In this document: in pieces, positions 29,291-38,819 of the stretch
How the letters are laid out: each line of letters starts with the position of its first letter
Position numbering within the stretch: the first letter of the stretch is position 1
Assembly: GCA_020722985.1 (NCBI GenBank)
Contig: DYJU01000007.1
Location: forward strand, 1 to 45,948
Origin: Candidatus Methylomirabilis sp.
GTDB lineage: Bacteria; Oederibacteriota; PGYV01; DYJU01
Direction: 5' to 3'
DNA: 45,948 bases
Notes under the pieces: generated by a model
What the model saw: only the letters and a program-made list of their open reading frames with translations
Told to the model about the DNA's origin: nothing
Databases searched by the model: none
Program-made: the position numbers and the translations under genes

Positions 29291-32200
29291 ATGAAAAATA
29301 TAGCAATATTTTTATTGATATTTTTTTTATTAAGTGTAATACCATTGTTTGCTCAGAACCAGGAAAAAGAATTTAAAGAAAATTATGAAATGGTAATTAC
29401 TGCTTATAAAGTTTCTCCAGATGCGAGCGATACAATTGAAAAAATAGATAAATTTATAGAAAGATACAAGGATTCAAATAAAAATGAAGCGGCTGATGCA
29501 TTGTATATGAAAGGAATGATATATTATAAAAATAAAAAATATAATCAGTGTTATGAAGTTTTTAAAAAACTTGTTAACGATTATTCTTCAACTCCCTATG
29601 CTGATGGCGCAATGTATAAAATGGGAGAGTGCCTTTATAATTTAGGAAAACATACAGATGCTATTGAATTATGGAACAGCTTCAGGTTTAAATATTCAAC
29701 AAGTTTATATATAATGGAAGCTGTATATGGGATGGCTCTTTCATATCTGAATTTAAAAGAGTATATGAAAGCAGATAAAGTTTTATCAGAATTTTTATCA
29801 AGGTATAATTATTATGCAAAAGAAGATAAAATAAGAATAGTGGGTGGAATTATAGATTATTATCTGCAGCGATATGAGGATGCAACAGAAAAGTTAAAAA
29901 GATTAAAATATGATGTTGCATATTATTATTTAGGGCACAGTTATGTTAAATTAAATAAATATTTAGAAGGCGCTTCTGCATTTAAAAATATAGTAGAAGA
30001 ATTTAAAAATAGTATTTACTTAGAAAGTGCTATGTATAATAAAGCTGAGGCGTTTTATAAAGGAGAAAATTATCAGGTTGCGGCAAGTGATTATAAAGAA
30101 TTTTTAAGAAAATTTCCTGATAGTAACCTTGCTGGTTACGCTGCTTTTAAATTGGGATCATCATGTTTTATGGATAAGAAATATGATGCTGCTGTTTTAG
30201 CATACAGGGACGTCCTTAATAAAAATACAGATGCAAGAGTAAAAGGATATGCTCAGTATTTAATTGGCGAATGTTATAGAAAACAAAAAGATTTTAATAA
30301 AGCGCTCATTGCTTATGAAAAAGTTTTAGATAATTATAATACAATATATGATGTATATTCATCTGCACTTTTAAAAGTAGGGTGGTGTTATATTGTTCTT
30401 AAAAATTTTAACAAAGCAGAAACTGTTTTAAATGATTTTACGCAAAAATTTATAACTCATGAAAATTTAGCACTCGGTTACTATCTTTTAGGGAATTCTT
30501 ATTATGAAAGAAAACAATATCCGCAGGCAACCCAATCATATCAATTCATACTTAATAAATTCAAATATAGCGACCTGACAGAAGCAGCACTTTTAATGAT
30601 AATGCTTTCATATTACAATCAGGACCAATTAGCGCTTTTAGTAAGTGAAGCCTCCCATATGCTTGAAGTTCTGTCAGGAAAATTTCAGTCGCCTAAAAGT
30701 AAAATAAGGGCAAGAGCATATTATTATTTAGGGCTTGCTTATTATCAAACAGGGATGTTTGGTCCTGCAGCACAGGCGTTTACTGAAATTATAGAAAAAT
30801 ATTATGATTCTGATATAACAAGCGAAGCAAGAGCAAACCTGGCATGGTGTTTCTATGAATTAGAAAATTATAAAGCGGCAAGAACAATGGCGAGGGATGT
30901 TATATCAAGCGGAATAAAAAATGAAGATATAAAACGTGCGTGTGAACTTTTAATCGCACATTCATTTTTTAATGAAAAACAATATGATAAGGCAACAGGA
31001 AGCTATGGAGAATTTGCATATAAATATGCAAAATTAAAAGACACTAAAGATATAGAACTGATAGCTGAGGCACTTTTTCAGCAGGGTAAAACTTATGAAA
31101 TTCAGGAATATTATATGGATGCAGTAAAATCATGGCAGGCACTTGTTGATAATTATCCCAAAGCAAAAAGAGCGCCAGAAGCATTATATAAAATATCAGA
31201 TATTTATTTTAAAGCCCAACAATATGACAAAGCCATATTTGGTTTTCAGAAAATTTTAGAAAAATGGCCTAATTCAGATACAGCAGAAGATGCGATGCTT
31301 GCAATAGCAGAAGTTTTTTATAATTCTGATCAGGAAGCAAAAGCTGTTCAGGCATATAAGGATTTTATTAAAAAATATCCAGACTCAAATAAAGTAAAAA
31401 GCGTAGAAGATGGCATGCAAAGAGCAGAATTTAGAAAAGCAGAAAAAAAAGAAGAACCCGAAATGTTACTGCAATTTTTTGAAAAATATACTCAGAGCAA
31501 CCTTGCTATAGATGCTCTATATAAAGCAGGAGAATTATATTATCAAACAAAAAAATTTGATAAGGCGATAAATGCATTTAATAAACTTATAGAAGAATTT
31601 CCCAATGATACACTTGCTATAAATGCTCATTATTATATTGGTGCCTGTTATGAAGAACTGAAAAAAACCGAAGACGCTATGAGTGCATATAAAGCATTTA
31701 TAAAAAATTATCCAAAACATGATTTAACTTCTGATGTTTATTTCAGGTTAGCAACAGCTGCCTATTTTAATAAAAACTATGCAGATGCAGCATTTTATTA
31801 TGAAAGAATTTTAGAAAAATATCCTGGGACAGAATATGAAAAGAATGCAATGTATAATCTGGCTTTAACTTATATGGATTTAAATAAAATAGATGATGCA
31901 ATAAGGTATTACAGATTATTTGCTCAGAAATTTCCAGATGATGAAAAAAGCAAAAAAGTGATGAGTCAGATAGCAGGCATATATCTTGAACAAAAAAGAT
32001 ATAATGAAGCCATAACAACATATCAGGAAATTATAAATAAAAGTAGCGAAGAAGAAAAATTAGAAGCATATTATAGAATGGGTGATATATATATGAATAT
32101 AGAAAACAATGAAAAAGCAATAGAAGTATTTTCAAATCTTATAAATACAAAAGAAAAGAGTAATGTTTTTAGAGTTACAGGACTTATTAATCTTGCTACT

Positions 32201-32377
32201 ATTTATGAGGAAAAATCCGACTGGAAAAATGCGGTAAAAATTTATCAAGAAATTTCTGTAAGCGGTGGGCAGAAAGAATACGTTGATGGAGCAAAATCAA
32301 GGATAACAGAAATAAAAAATGCTTATCCTGATTTATTTAAAGAAAAAGAAACTGTAAAAACAAAAGAAAAAAAATAA
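29291..32377 (+). CDS. Large periplasmic TPR-repeat protein, 1028 aa
   Basis: After a signal peptide (residues 1-21, ending near LFAQ) almost the whole protein is tandem tetratricopeptide repeats, roughly 25 of them. They follow the pattern A.Y..G..Y...K.Y..A...F..I...YP.S. This is the YbgF/BamD (Tol-Pal YbgF, YfiO) subclass, with the typical FPD or YP(K/N)S turns, such as KKYPDSN and KFPDDEKS. Such proteins act as scaffolds. It lies 22 nt after the PorV-like gene and before exbB, so I infer a structural scaffold for the envelope complex encoded here. No enzymatic domain is seen, and the C-terminus is a lysine-rich tail. Confidence 0.88.
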   Translation: MKNIAIFLLIFFLLSVIPLFAQNQEKEFKENYEMVITAYKVSPDASDTIEKIDKFIERYKDSNKNEAADALYMKGMIYYKNKKYNQCYEVFKKLVNDYSSTPYADGAMYKMGECLYNLGKHTDAIELWNSFRFKYSTSLYIMEAVYGMALSYLNLKEYMKADKVLSEFLSRYNYYAKEDKIRIVGGIIDYYLQRYEDATEKLKRLKYDVAYYYLGHSYVKLNKYLEGASAFKNIVEEFKNSIYLESAMYNKAEAFYKGENYQVAASDYKEFLRKFPDSNLAGYAAFKLGSSCFMDKKYDAAVLAYRDVLNKNTDARVKGYAQYLIGECYRKQKDFNKALIAYEKVLDNYNTIYDVYSSALLKVGWCYIVLKNFNKAETVLNDFTQKFITHENLALGYYLLGNSYYERKQYPQATQSYQFILNKFKYSDLTEAALLMIMLSYYNQDQLALLVSEASHMLEVLSGKFQSPKSKIRARAYYYLGLAYYQTGMFGPAAQAFTEIIEKYYDSDITSEARANLAWCFYELENYKAARTMARDVISSGIKNEDIKRACELLIAHSFFNEKQYDKATGSYGEFAYKYAKLKDTKDIELIAEALFQQGKTYEIQEYYMDAVKSWQALVDNYPKAKRAPEALYKISDIYFKAQQYDKAIFGFQKILEKWPNSDTAEDAMLAIAEVFYNSDQEAKAVQAYKDFIKKYPDSNKVKSVEDGMQRAEFRKAEKKEEPEMLLQFFEKYTQSNLAIDALYKAGELYYQTKKFDKAINAFNKLIEEFPNDTLAINAHYYIGACYEELKKTEDAMSAYKAFIKNYPKHDLTSDVYFRLATAAYFNKNYADAAFYYERILEKYPGTEYEKNAMYNLALTYMDLNKIDDAIRYYRLFAQKFPDDEKSKKVMSQIAGIYLEQKRYNEAITTYQEIINKSSEEEKLEAYYRMGDIYMNIENNEKAIEVFSNLINTKEKSNVFRVTGLINLATIYEEKSDWKNAVKIYQEISVSGGQKEYVDGAKSRITEIKNAYPDLFKEKETVKTKEKK

Positions 32378-32401
32378 AAATTTTATTTGGAGGTGTTCAG
32401 G

Positions 32402-33058
32402 ATGGAACATAGTGGTTATGCAGTAGATTATATGCAGGTTTTAAGAAGCAGCTGGGTTATTGTTCTTATGCTTTTTCTTTCTATTTTAGTTATTGGAGTT
32501 TCTATTGAAAGATGGTTTTATTTTTTAAGAACTAAACTTGATTCTGATATTTTTATAGATAAAATAAAAAATTATATAATTGATGGTAATTATGAAGAAG
32601 CAATAAATTTTTGTAAAAAATCAAAAGGAACTATTCCGATAGTTGTTAGAGCAGGACTTGAAAACAGGCAATTACCCAGAGATGAAATTGATAAAATAAT
32701 GGAGACAGTTAGAATGGAGCAGAGAGTTAATTTAGAAAGATATTTAGGTGTATTGGGAACACTTGGTAATACAGCGCCGTTTATAGGTCTATTGGGAACA
32801 GTTTTAGGAATAATCAAAGCATTCAGGGACCTTGCATCATCGGCAGGTGCAGGTCCAGAAGTTGTTATGGTTGGTATAGCAGAGGCATTAATTGCTACAG
32901 CTTTTGGTTTAAGTGTTGCTATTCCGGCAGTTATTTTATTTAACTATTTTATGAAAAAGGTTAAAAACATATCGGTTGAGATGGATGCAGTTTCAAAAAG
33001 GTTAATAATTTTAATGGCAAATTATGGGGAAGGTGCACATGGCAGGAAACGCGGATGA
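32402..33058 (+). CDS. ExbB/TolQ-family proton-channel protein
   Basis: An inner-membrane stator component that, with ExbD/TolR, uses the proton gradient to energise TonB/TolA-type proteins. Three membrane segments are visible, near residues 17-38 (WVIVLMLFLSILVIGVSI), 118-140 and 155-185. The family motif GVLGTLGNTAPFIGLLGTV and the later Ala/Gly-rich EALIATAFGLSVAIPAV are conserved. The ATG at 32402 is 8 nt after GGAGG (32389-32393), giving 218 residues. A TTG-started longer form would overlap the RBS. exbD overlaps its end by 20 nt. Called exbB because a TonB gene lies in the same cluster; tolQ is the alternative name. Confidence 0.9.
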   Translation: MEHSGYAVDYMQVLRSSWVIVLMLFLSILVIGVSIERWFYFLRTKLDSDIFIDKIKNYIIDGNYEEAINFCKKSKGTIPIVVRAGLENRQLPRDEIDKIMETVRMEQRVNLERYLGVLGTLGNTAPFIGLLGTVLGIIKAFRDLASSAGAGPEVVMVGIAEALIATAFGLSVAIPAVILFNYFMKKVKNISVEMDAVSKRLIILMANYGEGAHGRKRG

Positions 33059-33449
33059 AGATGTAGCAATAACAGATATAAATGTAACGCCACTGGTTGA
33101 TATTTCATTAGTGCTTGTTATTATTTTTATGGTAACAGCGCCGATGGTTATTCAATCAGGCATTGCTGTTTCTTCTTCAAAAGTAACAGCATCTCATGGA
33201 AAAAGTACAAGAAGTGAATCTGTTCAGGTAAGGTTAACAGAAAAATCAATATATATTGATAGTCAAAAAGTAGAAGAAAATAAATTTGAATCTGTTATAA
33301 AAGCCAGATTAGCACAAAATAAAAAGAAATTAGTTATTATTACATCTGATAGAGATGTAAAACATGGTAAACTTGTGTGGATTTTAGATACGTCTAAAAT
33401 GGTAGGTGCTAAGACTATATCACTGATGAAAGAGGAAAAAACTAAATAA
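33039..33449 (+). CDS. ExbD/TolR-family protein, first copy
   Basis: A single-span inner-membrane partner of ExbB. The segment ITDINVTPLVDISLVLVIIF contains the conserved membrane Asp needed for proton coupling. The rest is a periplasmic ExbD domain. I chose ATG 33039, which overlaps the exbB end by 20 nt and has GGGAAGG about 6 nt upstream; an ATG at 33024 lacks this. The length of 136 is normal. After the membrane span it carries an SSSKVTASHGKSTRSE stretch unlike the second copy, so the two are not simple recent duplicates. Confidence 0.9.
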   Translation: MAGNADEDVAITDINVTPLVDISLVLVIIFMVTAPMVIQSGIAVSSSKVTASHGKSTRSESVQVRLTEKSIYIDSQKVEENKFESVIKARLAQNKKKLVIITSDRDVKHGKLVWILDTSKMVGAKTISLMKEEKTK

Positions 33450-33466
33450 TAAAAGGAGTATAGAAT

Positions 33467-33883
33467 ATGGGCATGCATGTCGGTGGCGCAGGAGATGATG
33501 AACCAATAACAGATATAAATGTAACACCACTTGTTGATATTTCTTTAGTTCTGGTTATAATTTTTATGGTAACAACACCATTTATGACACAATCAAAATT
33601 ATCAGTTACTTTACCTAAGGCAGCAACTGATGAAGCAAAAAATGAAGAATATGTAACAATAACAATAGACAAAGAAGAAAATATCAGTGTTAATGAAAAA
33701 AATGTATATACCCCAAAGGAAATGTTAAGTGTTTTAAAACAAAAACTTGCAAAAACAGCGGATAAAGTGGTGATTATAAAAGCAGATGAAGAAACCAAAC
33801 ATGGAATAATAATAGATGCAATGGAAACGGCAAAAGAAGCAAAGCCTAAAAGGATTTATTTTGCAACTCGTCAAAAAAAATAA
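33467..33883 (+). CDS. ExbD/TolR-family protein, second copy
   Basis: A paralogue of the preceding gene with the same ITDINVTPLVDISLVLVIIF membrane segment and its conserved Asp, but a different periplasmic part. It is 138 residues long, and AAGGAG precedes the ATG with 8-nt spacing. Two ExbD-type proteins after one ExbB is a common arrangement in Bacteroidetes, Myxococcota and other phyla, where hetero-oligomeric stators are suspected. tonB follows 16 nt later. Confidence 0.9.
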   Translation: MGMHVGGAGDDEPITDINVTPLVDISLVLVIIFMVTTPFMTQSKLSVTLPKAATDEAKNEEYVTITIDKEENISVNEKNVYTPKEMLSVLKQKLAKTADKVVIIKADEETKHGIIIDAMETAKEAKPKRIYFATRQKK

Positions 33884-33899
33884 GATAAAGGAGTTTTTT

Positions 33900-34865
33900 A
33901 TGTTTGCCAATGATTATAATAAAAAAGGAGTTACGTTATCTTATACGATTTCAATAACTCTTCATATAATTGCATTACTTTTATTTTTAATCATTCAAAA
34001 CAAACAAAGAAAAGCATTACTTGATTATACTTTAACAGAAATTACAATAATAGAAGAGGTTCCTGATGAAAAACCAAAACCTGTGCAGATTGAAAAACCA
34101 AAAAAAATGTTTGATATATTAAAACAGATAATACCTATAAAACAAAAGGCGTCAATTGAGGTTGCAAAACCAAAAACACTTGAAATAGAAAAACCCAAAA
34201 TTGATTTAAAAAAACCACAAGCGTTATCATTAGAAAAAATGGATGATAAATTAAAACCGGCAATGAAAGCAATTGATCTTGACAATGAAGTTGGTCAGAA
34301 AAAAATATCGCCTGCAATGGTAAAACAGCAACTTGCATTACAACAGCAACAGCAGAAATTAGCAGCAGCTCCTTCAAAATTAGATTTGTCGAAAGCAGGA
34401 ACCAAAAAAAGTAGTTTTTTGCCAGTTGAAAGGCCTGCTATAAGTGCAGATGCAGTGCAACGGGGCAGTGCATTAAAAGCATCTTCTTTTAAATTAGGAA
34501 AACCAACACCTGAACCTGAAAAGAAAGTTCAGGAAGAGCAGATTGTTATAAAAAAGGAAAAAGGAGCAGCGCTTTTACTTACGGGACAGATAGAAAACAG
34601 ACAGATTTTAAGAAAATTTGTTCCAGCGTATCCAAGATGGGCGCAGGAACAGGGGATAGAAGCTCGGATTGCAATTAATTTTGTTGTCCGTCCTGATGGA
34701 ACAGTAAAAGATAATGCTTATGTAAGCAGGGGAAGCGGCTATCCTGAACTTGACCAGATAGCCATGGAAGCTATTTTAAGATTCCAGTTTGCACCACTTT
34801 CTTCTTCTGAAAGACAGGAAGATCAGTCAGGAACGGCAATATTTAAATTCCAATTAATAAAATAA
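33900..34865 (+). CDS. TonB-family energy-transducing protein
   Basis: It spans the periplasm and passes the energy from ExbB/ExbD to an outer-membrane partner. There is one N-terminal membrane helix (residues about 14-32, SYTISITLHIIALLLFLII). A long Lys/Pro/Glu and Gln-rich extended region covers residues 35-235, with EKPK and KPKP motifs. The C-terminal TonB domain is at about 237-321 (RPDGTVKDNAYVSRGSGYPELD, then AILRFQFAP). I start at ATG 33900, 6 nt after GGAG; an upstream in-frame ATG at 33816 lies inside the previous gene and would put 28 charged residues before the helix. TolA is the functional alternative. Confidence 0.9.
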   Translation: MFANDYNKKGVTLSYTISITLHIIALLLFLIIQNKQRKALLDYTLTEITIIEEVPDEKPKPVQIEKPKKMFDILKQIIPIKQKASIEVAKPKTLEIEKPKIDLKKPQALSLEKMDDKLKPAMKAIDLDNEVGQKKISPAMVKQQLALQQQQQKLAAAPSKLDLSKAGTKKSSFLPVERPAISADAVQRGSALKASSFKLGKPTPEPEKKVQEEQIVIKKEKGAALLLTGQIENRQILRKFVPAYPRWAQEQGIEARIAINFVVRPDGTVKDNAYVSRGSGYPELDQIAMEAILRFQFAPLSSSERQEDQSGTAIFKFQLIK

Positions 34866-34875
34866 GGAGATTTAA

Positions 34876-35775
34876 ATGATAAAAAAGATTTTTATTTTTT
34901 TTATGGTAACTTTATTTTATAGTTTTTTATTATCAGCAGAAGAGCAAAAACAGGAAGGAGATAGCAGCGAAGTCGTAGTAAAAGGACAATTGAAAATAAA
35001 AGTTGAAACTAAAAAACCTGATATAGAAGTAATAACAGATATAAATGATGTAGCAGACGAAGCTGTAAAAACAGAAGAAATTTATTTAGGATTAGCCCCA
35101 GAGGATATTAAAGACATAAAAGTAAGTATTCCAGGAGTTATAAATGAAAAACGGACAGATTATCATCCCGAACTAAATTTAATTGAAACGCAACCAATAT
35201 TTTCTATAAGTCCAAAATTAAAACAGAAAACAGAGATGGAAAAATGGGAATTTAAAGTTACAGACCCTACTGGTAGATCTGTTTATCGGATTAAAGGTGG
35301 AGGGGATTTGCCTGAAAAAATTGTATGGGATGGTTTTGATAGGGAAGGTAAGATTTTGAAATTAAATGTTCCTTATTTATATATGCTCACATATATTGAT
35401 AAGGCAGGAAATCCAGGTAATATAATGAGAAAAAATCCCAAAATAGTAAATGCAATAAAGTATATTAAAGATGGAAAATTATTTATAGAAATTTCCCATA
35501 AAATATTATTTGATTTAAAAAGAAAAGAAAAACTAACGGATGAAGGAAAAAAATATATAGTGGAAGTAGAGAACTATTTAAAATCCTATAACAAATTTCC
35601 AGTTACAATAAAATTTTATTCAGAAGATAAAGAATTAGCGCAAGATCAGATTATGTCTCTTGAAAAAATATTAACAGAAGATTTAAAATTACCAAAAGAT
35701 TTTTTTAAAATGGAAGATTATAAAGATGATAGTATACCTAAAAATTTAAGGACAGTATTTATAATAGGTGGATAG
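34876..35775 (+). CDS. Periplasmic protein with FlgD-like and degenerate OmpA-like domains
   Basis: Residues 1-20 are a signal peptide. Residues 20-115 are acidic and low-complexity. Residues 120-178 contain VTDPTGRSVYRIKGG and IVWDGFDREGKIL, the FlgD-like Ig pattern also seen in three other proteins of this window. Residues 195-299 resemble an OmpA-C/Pal domain: ISHKILFDLKRKEKLTDEGKK then a repeat-like FPVTIKFYSEDKELA. The peptidoglycan-binding Asp/Arg pair of true OmpA domains is not obvious, so binding may be lost. Its position after tonB resembles Pal in tol-pal operons. This is inferred from patterns, not strong identity. Confidence 0.65.
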   Translation: MIKKIFIFFMVTLFYSFLLSAEEQKQEGDSSEVVVKGQLKIKVETKKPDIEVITDINDVADEAVKTEEIYLGLAPEDIKDIKVSIPGVINEKRTDYHPELNLIETQPIFSISPKLKQKTEMEKWEFKVTDPTGRSVYRIKGGGDLPEKIVWDGFDREGKILKLNVPYLYMLTYIDKAGNPGNIMRKNPKIVNAIKYIKDGKLFIEISHKILFDLKRKEKLTDEGKKYIVEVENYLKSYNKFPVTIKFYSEDKELAQDQIMSLEKILTEDLKLPKDFFKMEDYKDDSIPKNLRTVFIIGG

Positions 35776-35778
35776 ATA

Positions 35779-36354
35779 ATGATTTATCTCAAATACAGTG
35801 GAATTATTAATTCAAAAAATTTACTTGAACAGATGAAAGAAGAATTTTTAGATATATGCGAAATTAGTGGCTGGCAATATGAAATAATTAAAGAAAATTT
35901 TCAAACATTAACTTCTAAAGCAAAAAAAGGAATGTTTGAAAAGGATTATGTTGAAATTGATGATTTTGAAAATGAACAACTTCAGGTAAAAGGAACCGAT
36001 GTCTATTTAGAAGGATTAAGCATAAGTATTAATAAAGGGGTAGAACCATTAAATCTTACTTTTGATAAAAAAGGGCAGCTTGCGGCGATTTCTTTTTATA
36101 CAACTGATACAGTAGGGATTAATAGCAAAATTACAGTAAAAAAATATGAATTTATGTATTATCCATATATAAAAATATATACCGGAAACTATGATACCCA
36201 TAAAAAAATGGTAAAAATTCTTGATTATGTAAAAAAGAAATATATTAAAAATTTAGAAGTAATTGATACATCTTTTTACTGGGATAACAGAGATGAAGAA
36301 AATTTAATTATAAAATTCTGGAAAGAAAGAAAAAATAAACAAATCACAAGATAA
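35779..36354 (+). CDS. Protein of unknown function, 191 aa
   Basis: I do not recognise a family. It has no signal peptide or membrane segment, so it is probably cytosolic. The N-terminal MIYLKYSGIINSKNLLEQM and the alternating beta/charged pattern suggest a compact alpha/beta protein. The C-terminal half ends in a very basic KERKNKQ tail. The start is 3 nt after the preceding stop (overlap-like spacing), so it is translated with the envelope cluster. I see no clear terminator before the next gene, which starts 57 nt later. Confidence 0.75.
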   Translation: MIYLKYSGIINSKNLLEQMKEEFLDICEISGWQYEIIKENFQTLTSKAKKGMFEKDYVEIDDFENEQLQVKGTDVYLEGLSISINKGVEPLNLTFDKKGQLAAISFYTTDTVGINSKITVKKYEFMYYPYIKIYTGNYDTHKKMVKILDYVKKKYIKNLEVIDTSFYWDNRDEENLIIKFWKERKNKQITR

Positions 36355-36411
36355 AAAAGCAAACCTTTATAAATTTAATCTTTATAATAATTTTTTTAAA
36401 GGAGTTTTTAT

Positions 36412-37386
36412 ATGAAAAAAATTGGAGTATTAACAACTGGCGGGGATGCGCCGGGTATGAATGCTGCAATAAGGGCTGTAGTTAGAACAGCAATTTTCTA
36501 TGGATGTAAAATATATGGAATTGAGCATGGGTTTAAAGGACTTATAGAAAACAGGTTTAAAGAAATGAACTTAAGCAGTGTAAGTGGTATAATAAATAAA
36601 GGGGGAACAATATTACAGACATTAAGATGTCCTGAGTTTCATTTAAAAGAAAAAAGAGAAATTGCTTATAGGAATTTAATAAATCAGGGTATTGAAGGGA
36701 TAATAGTCATAGGTGGTGATGGTTCAAGAAAAGGAGCATTTTTAATAACTGAAGAAACAAAAATACCGAGCGTTTTTATCCCCGCTTCTATTGATAATGA
36801 TGTTTATGGAACTGATCTTACTATTGGTTTTGATACTGCTGTAAATACAGGGATTGATGCAATTGATAAAATAAGAGATACAGCATCATCTCATGAGAGG
36901 ATTTTTATTGTAGAAGTGATGGGAAGAGAACATGGATTTTTGGCACTGGAAATAGGACTTACTGGTGGAGCAGAGATTATTTTAATTCCGGAATTTAAAA
37001 AAGATTATAATTTAAATAAAATATGCAGTATACTTCAAAAAGGCATTAAAAGGGGAAAAGATAGTTCAATAATAGTAATGGCAGAAGGATTTGGATTTGT
37101 AAAAGACTGGTCGGAAAAGATTCAAAAATTTACAGGTTTAGAAACGAGATATACGGTTTTAGGTTATATTCAGAGGGGGGGGAAACCAACGGCTTTAAGT
37201 CGTAAATTAGGATTGGTTTTTGGTTATGAAGCATTAGTATCTTTGATAAATTTAAAAAAAGGGCAATCAAAGATGGTAGGAATTGATAACTGGAAAATAA
37301 AAATTATGGATATGAAAAAAGTCATTCATAAAGAAAAAAAGATAGATAAAAAACTTTATGATATAAACAAAATTTTTGCACTTTAA
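36412..37386 (+). CDS. pfkA: ATP-dependent 6-phosphofructokinase
   Basis: Phosphorylates fructose 6-phosphate in glycolysis. GVLTTGGDAPGMNAA (residues 4-18) binds the nucleotide. GGDGS at 101-105 carries Gly104, which marks the ATP rather than the pyrophosphate form. The catalytic Asp128 and Asp130 lie in SIDNDV, and the substrate motif MGREHGFLA follows. The length of 324 equals the short bacterial PfkA. The RBS is AAAGGAG. It is unrelated in function to the upstream envelope genes but close enough to be cotranscribed; the next gene starts 12 nt downstream. Confidence 0.95.
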   Translation: MKKIGVLTTGGDAPGMNAAIRAVVRTAIFYGCKIYGIEHGFKGLIENRFKEMNLSSVSGIINKGGTILQTLRCPEFHLKEKREIAYRNLINQGIEGIIVIGGDGSRKGAFLITEETKIPSVFIPASIDNDVYGTDLTIGFDTAVNTGIDAIDKIRDTASSHERIFIVEVMGREHGFLALEIGLTGGAEIILIPEFKKDYNLNKICSILQKGIKRGKDSSIIVMAEGFGFVKDWSEKIQKFTGLETRYTVLGYIQRGGKPTALSRKLGLVFGYEALVSLINLKKGQSKMVGIDNWKIKIMDMKKVIHKEKKIDKKLYDINKIFAL

Positions 37387-37398
37387 AAAGGAGTTAAT

Positions 37399-38799
37399 TT
37401 GTTAAAAATAAAATTTTTTGGTGCTGCAAGAGAAGTCACAGGCTCCATGCATTTAATTGAAAAAGATGGATTTAAATTATTACTTGATTGTGGAATGCAG
37501 CAGGGCAAAAGAAAAGAAAGTTTTGAAAGAAATAGAAATTTTCCTTTTATTCCTTCTGAAATAAATTCTATTATTTTATCGCATGCGCATATTGACCATT
37601 CGGGCAACATTCCTACTATAATAAGTCAAGGATTTAATAATAAAATTTATACAACATATGTTACACGGGATTTATGCGAACATATGTTGCCTGATAGTGC
37701 ACACGTTCAATTAAAAGATATTGAATATGTTAATAAAAAAAGAGAAAAACAGGGTAAAGTTTTATTTGAACCACTTTATACTGTTGAACAGGCAAAAGAA
37801 AGTATAAAATATTTTATACCCAAAAATTTAGGCGAACACTTTTTATTAAATGAAGATATAGAAGTATTTTTTTTGAATGCAGGACATATTTTAGGGTCGG
37901 CAATTACAGTTATTAAAGTAAAAGAAAATAATAAAAAAATAAAAATAGGCTTTACCGGGGATTTGGGAAGAAGGGATTTGCCAATTTTAAAAGCGCCAGA
38001 TTATTTGATGGAGTTAGATTATTTAGTTATTGAAAGCACCTACGGCGGTAGAAATCATGGCGATATAAATAATGCATTTTTAAAATTAGAAGAAATTATT
38101 AATACGACATATAAAAAAGGCGGAAGGATAATTATACCCGTATTTGCTGTTGAAAGATCGCAGGAGATTCTATATGCATTAAATAAGCTTTATTTAGAAA
38201 AGAAAATACCTAAAATAACTATTTTTCTTGATAGTCCCCTTGCTATAAGTATAACCGATGTTTTTATTAAACACCATGAATGTTTTGATAATGAGACATT
38301 AAAATATATTATAAATCATCATAATCCATTTTATTCAGAACTTGTTAAGGTAACCTCGGATGTGGAGGAGTCTAAAAAGATAAATGACTTTGACGAACCC
38401 TGTATAATACTTTCTGCAACCGGAATGTGTGAAGCAGGAAGGATTCTTCATCATCTAAAAAATAACATAGAAGATTCTAAAAATGTAATATTAATAGTTG
38501 GTTATCAAGCACAAAATACCCTTGGGAGACGATTAGTAGAAGGAGATAAAAAAGTAAAAATTTTTGGTGAACAATATAATGTTAATGCAAGGGTGGAGGT
38601 TATAAATGAATTCAGCGCCCATGCAGGTCAAAATGAACTTATAAATTTTATAAAAAAAGCAAATAGCGAAAAATTAAAAAAAATATTTTTAGTTCATGGC
38701 GAAGTTTTAGAACAGGAAAAATTAATGGAAAAACTGAAAGATGAAGGAATAAAAAACGTTTATAATCCAGAATTGTTTTATGAAGAAATTTTGAGTTAG
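37399..38799 (+). CDS. MBL-fold beta-CASP nuclease-like protein (RNA-processing exonuclease family)
   Basis: A metallo-beta-lactamase-fold enzyme with the zinc motif HAHIDH at residues 62-67 (motif 2). AGHILGSA, FTGDLGRRDLPI, a beta-CASP insert, and the C-terminal FSAHAGQNEL plus FLVHGE (RMMBL region) complete the YSH1/CPSF-like family. Members cut or trim RNA; the exact substrate is unknown. The start is TTG at 37399, 5 nt after GGAG (37390-37393). It gives LLKIKFFGAAREVTGS, the conserved family start; the first ATG is 17 residues in and would remove that strand. The length of 466 is typical. Confidence 0.87.
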   Translation: MLKIKFFGAAREVTGSMHLIEKDGFKLLLDCGMQQGKRKESFERNRNFPFIPSEINSIILSHAHIDHSGNIPTIISQGFNNKIYTTYVTRDLCEHMLPDSAHVQLKDIEYVNKKREKQGKVLFEPLYTVEQAKESIKYFIPKNLGEHFLLNEDIEVFFLNAGHILGSAITVIKVKENNKKIKIGFTGDLGRRDLPILKAPDYLMELDYLVIESTYGGRNHGDINNAFLKLEEIINTTYKKGGRIIIPVFAVERSQEILYALNKLYLEKKIPKITIFLDSPLAISITDVFIKHHECFDNETLKYIINHHNPFYSELVKVTSDVEESKKINDFDEPCIILSATGMCEAGRILHHLKNNIEDSKNVILIVGYQAQNTLGRRLVEGDKKVKIFGEQYNVNARVEVINEFSAHAGQNELINFIKKANSEKLKKIFLVHGEVLEQEKLMEKLKDEGIKNVYNPELFYEEILS

Positions 38800-38819
38800 A
38801 CAGGCAATATATAATAAAT

